64,000 bases of DNA from Calonectria ilicicola. Taxonomy: Eukaryota > Ascomycota > Sordariomycetes > Hypocreales > Nectriaceae. The translations under genes were made by a program, and so were the position numbers. The stretch is taken from assembly GCA_020809705.1 (NCBI GenBank), contig CP085832.1, forward strand, positions 992,001 to 1,056,000. Direction: 5' to 3'. Within the stretch, counting starts at the first letter, position 1; every line of letters starts with the position of its first letter. Under the pieces are notes generated by a model. The model was not told the origin of the DNA. It saw only the letters and a list, made by a program, of their open reading frames with translations, and made no database searches. Shown piece by piece: positions 32,823-44,260 of this stretch.

Positions 32823-35800
32823 CTGGGAGCAGGCCGCCAACCACAGCACACACACAGGCTCAAGCCCGCAGCCACACGGCCTTGACACAAGTCGCAACTC
32901 TAGAGGTGCAGCCGTGTTTTGGGGCAAGGCGGGGGAGAGGCGTAGGCAGCCCACCCCGAGCAGAGGTGGTGGTCGTGGTAGCAGTACATGCGAGAGCAGT
33001 GGGCTAGGCTCCGAAAACGCGGAGCGGCGGACGAAAATGCCGCCCACTACGGCCGTTCAACAACCAAACCCTCTGGCGCGCCAGGCTCTTGCCCTCCTGG
33101 CCTTGCATGCCCTGGACGATCTGCTCCAGCTCTCTCCAGAGCCATGATGTAACAGGGCCCCCTCCCCATTTTTTTCTTCTCCGCCACACACTTCCCGCCT
33201 CCGTCGCCTCCGGAGGATTGTGCAGTGTTTTATCTGCCTGTCAGGGCACGTCGCAGCCATGCTGTGCGACGGCACTATCAGGCGTGTGTGTGTGGAATGG
33301 TGCTGGCAGCGAGCAATGAGAGGCGCTGGCAGCACCGTGCAAGTACATATGATGGCGTGAGAACCATGAACAGTGCGCTCGCAGAGTCGGAGCCGCCCAA
33401 ACCCCGAGGTGGCTACTTTGCCTCTGGCTCCCCCCTCAACCTACCAAAGAAACCGTGTAGCATGATTTTTTCTTGTTTTTTTGTTTTTTTGACTCCTCTT
33501 CGCACCGTAGTCCTAGTTTGCGACATTTTCCCCACGCTCGCTTGGCTCGGAGTTCAAATGGTGGAAACGGAGCCATAAAAAACGGTACCGTTGTGGAAGT
33601 GCTATAAGTTGGTGGGCTGTGGGCGCACACATCTGCCGGTCACGTCCCCGAAAACGCGTTTTTTTTTCCCATTACTTCCATGCTTCCCCAGTCCACCGTC
33701 CGAGGTTCCCACACCCCCAGCATATAATTATAGGCACTTCACCGCCGCCGTGCTGGCTGGCTCGCCGGGGAGCCACCCAGTTTACAGCCGACAAGGCGGC
33801 CCCCCCATTTACGCCGAGCGTCTAAATCCCACGCGTGTGTGTGTGGGCGGCAAGGCGAGGGAGGAGGAGACCGGAGGCGGCACGGGCAGGTTACTATGAC
33901 GGCGATGACAGTGAATACAGGCTGGCCGGACTGGCCACACTCGTTGCGCAGATGATTGATGCCCAAAAAGGCACATAGCATGATGTTTTGCGGAGGCAGA
34001 CCAGGTGCTACCGTTCCTGTGCTCCGGAGGCCGAAAAGAAGCGATGGCCGAACCACCTTCATTCATCCTTCCAGAGCCCCACAGCGGGTTGCTCCTTTGG
34101 TCGGCGCCAAAACAACCCTCAGGCGCTGCATCTAGGGCAGAGCGAGGCTAATCTGACGGGGGAAAATCATCAGGTCGCCGGGTGCCACATTTCAATATAA
34201 TAAGCATTTCGGGTTTTGTGGCATGTCCGGCGCCGGGTTCAGTTTATTTATTTCAGCACTGGCCTCGTCTCCCTTTGTTGATCCAGCCTCGGTTCCCAGC
34301 TGCACCCGGTGCGGCGCGTGCGCCTAGGCCAGCCATTCCGGAGGTAATGATCGGGCTTCCCCGCGCTCCAAAGAGAGAAAAAAAAAAAGCCTGGTCAATC
34401 TTGACCACTCCCGGCCCATCCTTCTCCTCCTTATATCCGCGCAGCCTCCCTCCCCAGCTCACCAGAGCAGAGAGGAGGGCCTGGCCTCTAATTACACTTT
34501 AACACGACGCACCCACAAGGTTTCTGGGGAATCTGGGTGATTCGAGGCCCTCCGGTGGCTAACTTTACCGCATGCCGCGCAGGCCGTGGCAGCCAGCGAT
34601 TCCCACTCAGCACCGCATGGAACATGGCATACATATGGCATCTGCCAATGCCAATGCCCTACTGCCCGCGGGAGCCAAGAACAGGGCAGCAACCCATTCA
34701 TTCTTCGATCCAGGGGGTGCGGGCCATGGCGCGTGGGGCAAGGGCTCGTCGGAGCTGGGGGCTGCCGGTGCATCATCGCTCGCACTTGCGCCCAGCGGCG
34801 TCCAATCTCGGGCGACTCTGGATGAATGTCAAAACACGACACGCCCGACGGCTCGTCCAATCCCGCTCCCGCACCCCCCATCCCCTAACCCTCGTCCCCC
34901 CGGCCGATCAACAACGCTGCCCGCCCTCCCCTCCTTGCTGTTGGCTTGGGAGCGAGGGAGGCGACATGGTTACGTGCCCAGCATCGCGAGAGTGGCCATT
35001 TGAAAGATGCAGGCCATCGTGCGGCATCGCAAATTAAATTGTGATTGTATGTTTTCTTGGTCAACTTTTTTTTTTCCCTCTCCCACCCTTGAAGTTTCGG
35101 CAGAGGGAACCAAAGTGGGGCCGGCTCCCCGAGCGACAGGACGGTACATCCACGTATCGGGTGCACTGTACTCCGTACGGCACATTACATCCCTGGAATA
35201 CGGAACGAAGATGGCCTTGGGAGAACAACCAAGCCGTTTTCCTGGGCAGCCGAATCTTCAAGCAGCGCATCGCAAATCATCTAGACGCAGCCCCCCTCCA
35301 GCTCTTCCAACTACCCGAGCCCGCCAGCTACCTTTGCGCCATCGCCCCTCATCTCCGTAAACGTACCGCGCGCGAAATCCAATTCAAATTTCAGTAGTTA
35401 ACGGTGGTCGAATCCGTCCCTCCGAACCGTCACGGAGGCGGCCGGGAGCTGGGGATAGGGGGCTCAAACAGGGACATGGGGCGCGGGGGCCGAGCTAGCC
35501 AACCCAATTGGACTCTAGTCCCCTGGTTGCCTTTGCCCCCTCCGTCATCTTGAGCGATCAGGTGTAATTGTCACGTGAGCGTATCAACCACAAAGTGCAA
35601 GTGTGTGAAATCACGTTGACTTTACTTCAGAGTGACGCGTTACAACGAAACACGGAGATTTTTCATCAATCAGCCCATGTTAGCCATGTCCTGGTCTAAC
35701 TCTAGCCTCACCTAGGTTTTGGGTTTATCGACATCCTTTTGATGCATTTCGTGACATGTCATATGGTCCAATTATCTGAATGGGTTTCCAGACTAATATC

Positions 35801-35859
35801 ACTTACAAGCCCACAGCAACATACTATCGACCAAGGCATATAGCAACGTATGTCGTGCC

Positions 35860-35887
35860 AATGCACCTCATTAATATGAGGTGCATT
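35860..35887. repeat. Perfect 12-bp inverted repeat with 4-nt loop
   Basis: AATGCACCTCAT and its exact reverse complement are separated by TAAT. The hairpin lies about 210 bp past the stop of the seryl-tRNA synthetase gene and could fold in its 3' UTR, or serve as a dyad binding site. Confidence 0.7.
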
Positions 35888-36094
35888 TAAACACCAATCC
35901 ATTTCGCAGTGGCATTCATGTCGTTCACGTGGCGAATTGAAGGCAAGCGTAGTCTGGTTCTCCATTTACTTTCCATTACTCGTCGCACTACTAGAACATG
36001 AGCTCGTCATGCCAACACAAACGCTCTTCTGGCCTGTAGTCTTATCTTGTCTTTTATTTTGTCTTCTTGGTCTACCCCGTTGCCGCCATCTCAT

Positions 36095-37746
36095 CTAAGC
36101 CTTAGTCTCCCGCACAGGCAAAGTCTTCTCCTTCTTAGCCGTCTCCTTCTTCTGGGGTCCATCAGCAGGTGCCTCCTTGACGTAAGGCAAGAATTCAGGC
36201 TGGCCGGGAATGTACTTTCGAAGCACTTCGGGCACAACGAGACCTTCCTCAGTCTGGTAGTTCTCCAGTACACAGCACAGAGTTCGCTCGGTGGCGCAGA
36301 GAGTCTGTAGTCAAATCTGTCAGCAATCGCCCTCAAATGAATAGCATCCCATGGCGGGGGTAGTCCTACAGCGTTAAGAGCATGAACGTATTCCTTCTTT
36401 CCACTTCCAACGACAGTCTTGCCCTTCTTTGATCCAAAGCGAATCTCAAGTTCTCGGGTCTGGTAGTCAGTGCAGTTGGAGCACGAGACGAGTTCCTTGT
36501 ACTCGGACTGGAAAGGGAACCAAGCCTCCAGGTCGTACTTCTTAGCGGCAGCGTTGTTCAAGGCTCCGGAGACAATTCCAACCACCTGGTAAGGCAGCTT
36601 CAGAGACTGATAAAACTCTTCAGAGTTGGCCATCATCTCATCAAAGTGATCCCAGCTCTTCTCGGGATTGCAAAGAACAAACTGCTCAACCTTTTCAAAC
36701 TGATGGACACGGAAAACACCCCAAGCATCACGGCCGTGGCTACCAGCCTCCTTTCGGAAGCAGGTACTGTAACCGCAGTATTTGATCGGAAGCTCACCGG
36801 GCTGGAGCCACTCATCGGCGTGGAGGCAGGACAGGGGCTGTTCACTAGTGGCAATCAGGTATCGGTCGGAGTCCGAGTTCTCGCCGCCCTCGGAAACACG
36901 GTAAAGCTCCTCGTCAAACTGGGAGAGCTGGGCAGTCTTGGCCATCTGTTCGCGGTCGAGCATGAAAGGGGGCTGGTTGGGGGTGTATCCTGTGGCATGA
37001 GTATTAGTAAAATTATCGGGAACAAAACAGATGTTTCCAGCACATGCCTTTGTTGAATAGGTGCTCTGTGGCATAGTTGATCAGAGCCATGTTCCTGTCG
37101 TGGGTCAGCCTTGTTTTGTCACATTTCACCAGTTAATCCAAAAACCCTACAGGAACATGCCGTAGCCAGTCAAGCAGTAGCCTCGGTGACCAACAAGCTT
37201 AACACCGCGAACAGGGTCGTATCCGCCGAGCCTCCAGAGAACCTCGTGGTGCGAGAGAGCGGCCTTCTTGCTCTCCTCGAAGCCCTCAGGCTTCCAGGTC
37301 TTGACGATAACGTTGTTGTCTTCGTTGTCGCTGACATGGACCGATTCGTGCACATAGTTGCCGACAGTACGGGCCTTGGCCTTAAGTTCAGCGTTCTTGG
37401 CTGCAGCAGCATCCTCCTGGGTCTTCTTGGTCTTGGTCAGTTCGTCCTTCTGCTGGAGCAGCTCGGTCGCATCCTCCTTGGCGCGCTTCTTGAGGCCAAT
37501 TTCCTTTTGAATGCCGTTGATCTGTGTTCCGATCTTTGTGACTTCGTACTGGGCTGCAAATCATCAGAATGGACATCGTGGCGAGAAGCTGCAAATTCAC
37601 CACCATGACTCACCTTTGCGGGCATCCTGCCACATGGCAATGACCTCGTCAACGAGCTCAACCGGAGCATGCCGACGACGCTGGCTGTCGCGAATCTTCT
37701 CGGGGTTTCCCCCACGCTCCTCAATAAAGTCTTCAATGTCCAACAT
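36095..37746 (-). CDS. Cytosolic seryl-tRNA synthetase
   Basis: Five exons read from 37746: 37746-37614, 37553-37151, 37094-37048, 36989-36370, 36304-36095; 470 aa, close to the yeast enzyme. It charges tRNA-Ser with serine using ATP. The N-terminal [22 protein letters not shown] opens the long helical coiled-coil arm that binds the tRNA (through about residue 115, with runs of Lys/Glu helices). The class II catalytic core follows: motif 2 as [22 protein letters not shown], with EKVEQFVLC, and motif 3 in exon 5 ([17 protein letters not shown]). [13 protein letters not shown] is also typical. The Lys-rich C-terminal tail matches eukaryotic cytosolic forms. There is no mitochondrial signal. Intron 3 must start GC rather than GT. 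It is a housekeeping gene. Confidence 0.95.
36990..37047 (-). other. GC-AG intron in seryl-tRNA synthetase gene
   Basis: The exon ends AAAG and the intron begins GCATGT, running to CCACAG (58 nt). Only this choice joins FNK to GYTPNQPP in frame, as in other seryl-tRNA synthetases. Using the nearby GT breaks the frame. Confidence 0.8.
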
Positions 37747-38634
37747 TTTGGCGAATTTATGGTGGTACGATTTACAGCGACGTTGGGCCCCAAAAGTGGT
37801 TTTTATCAACTGGCGACAAGCCCCATGAAGGAGGGGGAGGGGTAGCTGTTGTGGCGGACCCCGTATTAATCCGGTCCGTTTAGGTCTTTGGCCAATCCGC
37901 GTCTCCTCCAGCTTTAGCTGTGGATACACATCCAGGTTACAAAAATTGTCCAACACATACCCTACAGAAGGCATATTGAACTAAACAATCCAAAATTGCC
38001 TGGTTGGTTCAGACACTGACTGAGTCTAGAATGGAATGGTATTTTTTTTTAATAGTCACATCCAGGAGTTCGGCTATTCTTCCAGTTACGCGCCACTTTT
38101 CTGCAAAATACTTACTACAAACTTTCCATCTCTAATACTTTGCACCCGATGAAGCTTTTTATAGCTGGAAGGTGAAGACTGGTTAACTTGAATATTTTTT
38201 TCAAGAGCGTGCCGGCACGATCCCTGAGCCTTAAGTAGATAAGCAGTGCAAATAATATTTGCCTGGTAAAAAGTACCTAAATTTTGAAAATTCCCGAAAT
38301 AAGAAGACCCACGACAAACACGACTGTAAAACACATCTGGGCTATGCCTGCACAAACCCTATGAAAGTGTGCAAACGAGCGAGTAAATTTTGTTGATTGA
38401 CAAGAATCCATACAGAAATGACAGTCTGAATGAAACAAAAAGAACAAAACAAAGAAAAACCCGAACCAGTCACTGCTAACCCACTCACGGTGTCCGATTT
38501 TTTTTTTAACGCCCACACTTCGCATTTTCGAATCACTTTATTTCCGAGAACAAAAGAAAAATAGAAAATTTCCGAAATTGTGAAAAGAGCCCGAATGATC
38601 CCGCAATTTCGACACATCTTGGTTGCCACAAAAC
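37747..38634. other. Intergenic region, no gene seen
   Basis: About 0.9 kb: the synthetase promoter at the left, the 3' flank of kinase A at the right. AT-rich, with short unsupported frames. Confidence 0.65.
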
Positions 38635-40164
38635 TCAGGGATGGTACTCGATCCCTTTCATAGGAGAGGGCGGCGGGTTGTCGAGAAAATATTGCCCTTC
38701 AAGACACCATTTCGATTCATTGATGTTTTGTAAGGCTTTCCTAGCACTAAGGCGGTTGGCTGGATTGATTTCTGCCATTTTCTGGACAGGAAAGAAGGCG
38801 CGTTGGCTTGCTGCCTTGGCCATGAGATCCCAAATGTCTTTGATTGCCTGTTTCGCTGATAAGCGTCGGAACTCGTGGAAGTCCACCATCCATAACACCG
38901 TGGCCAATAGAGACCACATGTCTCCCTCCAAGGCGTGACGTTCCCCGTTCTGCACCTCAGGTGCTGTGAGGGCTGGATGGCCGACCACACCGGAAGTTGT
39001 GGGTCGGATGGGACTGACGAGTCCAAAGTCAGTGAGGAGAAATAGGTCTGTTTGCAGCGGGCCTTGTTGGCGTTTCACGAGGATGTTTTTGGGTTTAACA
39101 TCTCGATGTGCGAGGCTTTTAGTGCCGTGAAGATAACGGAACGCCGCCAGTAATTGTTTCAATGCAGCATCCGCGTCTTGAACACAGTTATTGCCCTTGA
39201 TACTGCCGAAAAGGTTGACCAAGTCACCCTCTGGGGCATAATCAAGAAACAGAGAGACTTCGGGTTTCTTCTCCGCGTGTCCAGATGATCCAAAACATCG
39301 TATAATATTTGGCTTGGGTGACATTAGCGCATGGTAGGGGTCGAAGTCATTCTAAGAAACTCACATGCTCGAGGCTCTGATGGGTCTCTATTTCGAACTT
39401 TAGCTGGGCTAAGCCGAGCTTGTCTTCAGGGCGTCTGACGACCTTGACGGCCATAAGCTGATTCGATCCAATCATTTTGGCCTTATACACTATCCCGGAG
39501 CCGCCACGCCCTATCGCATTCTCTCGAATGTAATGGGGTACCTCTTGGGTAGCTGATGGGGTCAGAAGCCGGTCAGTATGGCGTTCGACGGGAACTTGGC
39601 TGTCCGGGTTGCGATCGAGTCCGGATGTTCAATCAGTGATTCAAATTCCCTCTTCTCTAGTCGACGGATGACTTTAGTGTCATCACCGCACCAGCGAAGA
39701 GAAAATCCAGCCAGAAAGGTGTCATGTCCAAGAAGGATATGTATGTTAGTAGTACAATTGATCACAGATTTCCCAAGTTTTTTGAATCGGCTCGCCGCGT
39801 TCTGAGCTCCACGCAAGCTAGTCGAATGATCTGCCGATTCCTCCTTGACGGAAACCTCTTTGCTTTCAACATCAAAAATGAAACGGCATTGATCTCTAGT
39901 GGTGCCGTTTCCCAATCTCACGTCACCAACTCGCCCTAATGTCGCCAACACCTCTGCCTCGTTGCTCAAGGGATGTACGTGGCCAATCTGCAACGCTTCG
40001 ATATTACCATCGATGACTGTGAACAAGTGCCTGTTATCAGAGCTCCTAACGATCTCACGAGCTAGTTCGTTTATTGGAACCAAGGCAAATATAGCGTTCG
40101 AATGCAGCCCAGACGGGACATGAATGTTCTCCGGGGAGTCCGACGAAGAAGAAGAAGAAGCCAT
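38635..40164 (-). CDS. FHA-domain Ser/Thr kinase A, apparent frameshift
   Basis: Read from the ATG at 40164. An N-terminal FHA-like domain (about residues 25-160: FALVPINELARE, LATLGRVGDVRLGNG, QCRFIFDVESKEVSV, FSLRW) should bind phosphothreonine peptides. The kinase domain has a glycine loop (GRGGSGIVYKA), ATP lysine (MAVKVV), alpha-C glutamate (FEIETHQ), HRDVKPKNIL catalytic loop, DFG, and APE as TAPEV, so the catalytic residues are complete. An intron at 39364-39313 (GTGAGT...CCCAAG, 52 nt) joins LEH to PNIIRCFG. Between the two domains the frame changes near 39590: the first part runs into TGA at 39562, while the homologous continuation sits in another frame. No canonical intron fixes this without deleting conserved sequence. 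One missing C in a C-run would explain it. So it is a recent pseudogene or a sequence error. Paralogue of kinase B. Confidence 0.75.
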
Positions 40165-41257
40165 CTGGCGCGCCTGTACAAGAGGGAGGTAGCAGTAGGA
40201 AAGAAAGACCAAACTGGCGGAGATGGGAAAGACAAATAGGGAGTGGAATAGACGAATAAGAGTGATGAACGATGCTGGGCTGAACCATCGGCGTTTGGGC
40301 AGTAGACAGTCGGCAAGTGTGTGGGACAGAGTTGACAGAAATTCTAAAACATGGTCGGACTCTGGTCAGATATTTAAAATTGATGGAACCAGCAGGCGTA
40401 TTGAGCATCTGGAGAAAAATGCCAGGATGTACATGGGACTCCACAGTTGATTGGGAGAGAATGAAAGGGGGGAGGCGCTTGAAGCTGTCAACCCGCTGCT
40501 GCCTCAGACATTAATATCTATTGACTAGGCAGCCTGGTAATTACAAATGAGATGGTTGTATGGGTGACTAACAGTCCTGGCCAATGAGTAGGCTAGTTCT
40601 TCAGATGCATCTCGTGCTTGTCTACTAAGGGCTGCGGAACAGCGCGCCTCTCTGCAGGCTCACGGCTGGGCACTTAGCCTAGCCTCCACTTCCGTCACTA
40701 TTGACGGGTGATGGCGGTATGCAGGATTGAACATTCTCACACACCCTCTAGGGGAGCTTCGCCAGAGAAGTGCTGCCGCAAAAACAATGGCGGATACATG
40801 TGAGGCAAAGGGGAGCACTTATTCCAGAGCTATGGCTTAGATGAGCTAGTCACAGAGTTTCTGCTCGAGGCCAAATGTTTTGCAAAGCTGAGGGGATTAT
40901 TTGTTGTGAAACCAAACACCGTGTGATGTGATGGTCATTTCTTTTTTTTCTCCTTGTGTTACCAAGCTCCCCGAAATTGAAGCGCCACAGCCAACCAGAG
41001 TGCTGGGCGTGGCAGATCTTGCACGCCTATGTCCCAAAAGAGGTGGTTTATATTAAGCTGGAAAACGTAAGCCAAAAAAAACATCCTGTCTTGAGGGTCG
41101 CGTTCTCACATCGTCCATGTAATACTCACCAAGCCCTTTGTTCGGCCTTCACCCGTGTCCTTTTCTTTGTTCGATCCTTGCTTCACATAACATCTTTGCT
41201 TTTCTGTTCTTTATTAGAACCACCTTCACCAGGAGCGTTCAACTTGAACACGAAATT
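40165..41257. promoter_or_regulatory. Divergent spacer of module A
   Basis: 1.09 kb between the divergent kinase A and partner A starts, so it must hold both promoters. A stretch near 40,480-40,760 weakly resembles the spacer of module B (about 47,110-47,400), including a shared CCCG(x)TGCCTCA...GACATT core. No gene is supported. Confidence 0.6.
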
Positions 41258-42919
41258 ATGCTCGGAATACAAAATGCGCGGCGGATCAAACCGCTGACTA
41301 AAGACAACATCGATGAGGTGGATCGATCGCTCGGGGTCTTCCAAGAGAATCCGGATCTGCTTGAAGAACATAGAGCAAGGCTTAATAGTATTCCAAGGAG
41401 TACACCTCCTGCGCTCAAGAAAACCCCCCGATTCACTCCTGTCTTCAGTGTCGAAAACCGACGGCTTGAATTACAGGGCCTTTACTGCCAATCATACCCT
41501 TGCAATCTCTTCTCCTCGGATGAAGTCGATGAATTATTGCGTTTACAGAACGATGATGGTTACAGTCGAAGAAATTGCCCTCCAAATGTCGAGTATGAGG
41601 AAGTAGCACGGAATACTACTAGACAGCGCTGGAAAGAGCAAGGAATCTGGAACGAGGAATGGGATAATGTCCCAAATGGTGCGAAAATGTGGAAACACCA
41701 GCTTCCAATGGAGCCTATATCACCATCTGGGACATTGCCATCAGGTCAACCCATGCCCATTGGCGTATCTACTGTGAGACTGATGGAAGTGGCAAATCGA
41801 GAGTCGACCGAAGAACGCACCCGTGAAGCGTCACGTCCCTTCTTCCAGTTCATCTACCAAGTTTCTCTTGAGCGTCGACTTTTGATGGAAGAGATTAACG
41901 ATCCTGGCGTTCACTTTCCCTTGCGATCACCGACAGCATCCTACATTCCTCCTCCGATCGATATCAATACACGAGCTTATAATATTGTGAAAAACCGCTG
42001 GCTCGAAAACGAGGTCTGGAACAGGAAATGGGGGGTACTTCCCTCCATGTCATGGGATCACGAGCAACCTCTTGAGAGCTACATCCAGGCTAAGATGTAC
42101 GACAATGGCCTCTCGCCGGTTAGCGAGCCTTGTTGGATGCGGGAGGCAGCTTCTCTCCATACCCGACCTCATAGTGGACATGGAGAGCTGTGGCTTCCGC
42201 CAGACTCGAATGAATGCTCACCGAAGTATTCCCCATCACCTGCAGATGCGGACGACCCTTCACAGCACAAGCCACGTGGGTGTCACAATACCGGAGAGTG
42301 CGAAATTGACCCTCAAGTCCAGCACCCACAGCATGACGGCGATGCAGACTCCCTTGCCCACCAAATGGAATACGAGCCTGTTATCCAGAACTCGTGGGAT
42401 GCCAATGAAGACAACGGTTGCAACGCTCTGGGAGCACCAAGGGATCCGGATCCAGTCACCCGGCATTCACAAGATGACCACAGTGGCAGCGATGGCAACT
42501 GCCCTCCAGCCTCAATGGAACCCGAGCTTGTAAATAATAATCCACAACGTGGAAGCTATGGAACCGATGTCAACCGCCCCGATGAAGAGATGCGATCTGA
42601 ACAAGTCACCCAGCACTCACAGGATGGCAGCGATGGAAATTGCCCTGCTGTAACAGTGGAATTTGCGCCCGTCCCTCAAAGCTTACGGCATGAGATCATC
42701 GAAAATTTTCCAATGGAGGTGGAAAAAGCCGAGCGATTAACCCAGAAGGTAGAGCAACCAAGATCTCAGCCCAAAGTCAGCTCTTGTTCCAGGACAGGAG
42801 GTGCTGAGTCAAACGTGACAAAGATTAGAAAGAAGCGAAACATTGGCCGCCATCGCCAGCCAGACCCAAACCGAATGCCGACTCGGTCAATGAAGCCAAG
42901 GTTGATCGAAGGCCTTTGA
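41258..42919 (+). CDS. Trp-rich duplicated-motif protein A, unknown function
   Basis: Single exon, 553 aa from the ATG at 41258; the upstream open frame starts only at TTG. The family is not recognised. Two copies of a tryptophan-rich motif occur at about residues 121-152 and 244-274, with the shared pattern RWxExxxWxxxW...P...WxHxxPxE. A conserved block lies between them (REASRPFFQFIYQVSLERR, then RSPTASYIPPPID). The C-terminal half is acidic, Gln/Asp/Asn-rich and built of degenerate repeats (VTRHSQD, VTQHSQD, SDGNCP twice), likely disordered. The tail is basic (KIRKKRNIGRHRQPDPNR, then MPTRSM), suggesting nuclear or nucleic-acid contact. No signal peptide or membrane segment is seen. It is divergent from kinase A; its paralogue at 47960-49411 has the same position relative to kinase B. 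Confidence 0.8.
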   Translation: MLGIQNARRIKPLTKDNIDEVDRSLGVFQENPDLLEEHRARLNSIPRSTPPALKKTPRFTPVFSVENRRLELQGLYCQSYPCNLFSSDEVDELLRLQNDDGYSRRNCPPNVEYEEVARNTTRQRWKEQGIWNEEWDNVPNGAKMWKHQLPMEPISPSGTLPSGQPMPIGVSTVRLMEVANRESTEERTREASRPFFQFIYQVSLERRLLMEEINDPGVHFPLRSPTASYIPPPIDINTRAYNIVKNRWLENEVWNRKWGVLPSMSWDHEQPLESYIQAKMYDNGLSPVSEPCWMREAASLHTRPHSGHGELWLPPDSNECSPKYSPSPADADDPSQHKPRGCHNTGECEIDPQVQHPQHDGDADSLAHQMEYEPVIQNSWDANEDNGCNALGAPRDPDPVTRHSQDDHSGSDGNCPPASMEPELVNNNPQRGSYGTDVNRPDEEMRSEQVTQHSQDGSDGNCPAVTVEFAPVPQSLRHEIIENFPMEVEKAERLTQKVEQPRSQPKVSSCSRTGGAESNVTKIRKKRNIGRHRQPDPNRMPTRSMKPRLIEGL

Positions 42920-44056
42920 TACCAATCTGCGCTTTTCCTTCGTCCTCGGTCTGGTTGCCGGGATGTCTTTTGTGCCATACCTACCTTCCCACTGTGGACT
43001 TGGAGTACGAACCGTTGCTTTTAACATATTGCACCTGTTTTTTGTAGCAACTTTCTTTTTTGTCGCCGTTTAGTTGGTTTTAATACTGATATCCTTTTCT
43101 TCACTCTGATATTACAATGAATACACTGTTTTTTGCATTGTTTGCGGACCCAACCCCTCGCATCCTTCCAGCTGGGTCTTGGCCGTAGTGGAATGCATCC
43201 TGCGCCCTATTATGTCTTGATCTGAGAGCTGCTACACAAGACCCCAATGCTCATTACAGCAAAAATTCTGCTGAGCCCGTGTGCAACATGAAACTAAGTG
43301 CACTGTGAGGCAAAAATTACTAGTAGCCCAGAGCTCTGCGAGGCACCACTTGGTCAGGCTTGCATGCATTTGTTCGGAGTGGAGATTGAAAGCGAGAATT
43401 TCCCTTTGAGAAGAGGTCCCCGCTAGATATGAAGCGACCGTAAGTACCCGTCACAACTTTGGATGCAATAAAAAAAGTCGCTACGACACACCCCCAAAAC
43501 CTTTCCAATGGACCCTAAAAACCCGATGTTCGAGATGATTTGAGTAGAATATTTCATGGAAATGACGGTTTAAAAATCAAGGGGAGGGACTTGAACCACA
43601 GGATCGAACTCGAGATCCCCTAACCTGTTGCAGAATTGGTAGCTGCTCATTTGGCCTCTGTGTCACAGGGCAATCTCCAGGAGCAAACATCAGGGCTTGC
43701 TGAAGTTCATCGACACATTCTCGATGGTTCCTAGAATGCCCTTCATTTTAGCCCCAGCTAACAGTCAAGACAGAGAAATCTCAGTTCGTCTATGTATGGT
43801 AAAATTGCGCTGATGCTTCGCCGATGTGCTGCCCAGAGTGATATCACCATCCCATTACACTACTATAGAGACGTCATGATGTTAGGCCAAGGATTTGGGG
43901 GCTCTCATATGAGGGGCTTTGGTGTGACTACGGTTCTGGTGTGTTTGCCTGATCCGTAATTTAAAGTCTCTCAAACCTGGAGAGGCGGTAGGTAGCTAGA
44001 GCCCTCTCTGCCTATTGCCACTTCGTTGATGCAACTTTACAACAAACGGAGGGCGC

Positions 44057-44260
44057 ATGGCTGAAGCACCACCCACAGCCACATAAATTGAGCTGGCCAG
44101 TAATTTTGATCTAACACCATGTCTGTCTCCCAGACCCTAGTCGGTGGCGCCTCTCATTGATCACACGGGTGCCGGTTTGGGCGGGGACGGGCTGAGCAGA
44201 CATTTGGAGTGTGTGCCAAGCCTCGCCATTCAACTGATGCAGACGGCATACGGTGCTTAA
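44057..44260 (-). repeat. Orphan copy of kinase-upstream segment
   Basis: The first 44 bp share ATGGCTGAAGCA and CACAGCCACAT, in the same order and spacing (within 1 nt), with 47171-47215. Further right, the minus-strand frames of both copies align over 45 residues without gaps (about 14 identities by eye: TV, E.W, QP, AQ, R.I.E, QT). No kinase or partner gene adjoins this copy in the corresponding place. It is probably the relic of a third module copy. Confidence 0.5.

Larger units (their letters stand above)
31645..36094. other. 4.4-kb gene-poor region 5' of the regulator
   Basis: The region lies between the start of the Zn2Cys6 gene and the end of the seryl-tRNA synthetase gene. It is GC-rich near the regulator (about 31.6-33.4 kb) with long biased frames on both strands, then CT/AT-rich with T-tracts. 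No frame has recognisable domains or believable codon structure. It presumably holds a long promoter and leader of the regulator. Confidence 0.55.

Noticed and set aside
32105..32853. Long overlapping frames on both strands 5' of the regulator
   Set aside because: They arise from GC-rich, stop-poor DNA; the proteins are Arg/Gly/Pro-rich noise with no shared features.
43575..43690. Possible tRNA or tRNA-derived relic on the minus strand
   Set aside because: GGTTCAAGTCC and GTTCGATCC resemble tRNA B boxes, but neither T stem pairs, no acceptor stem fits and no A box lies at the right distance.
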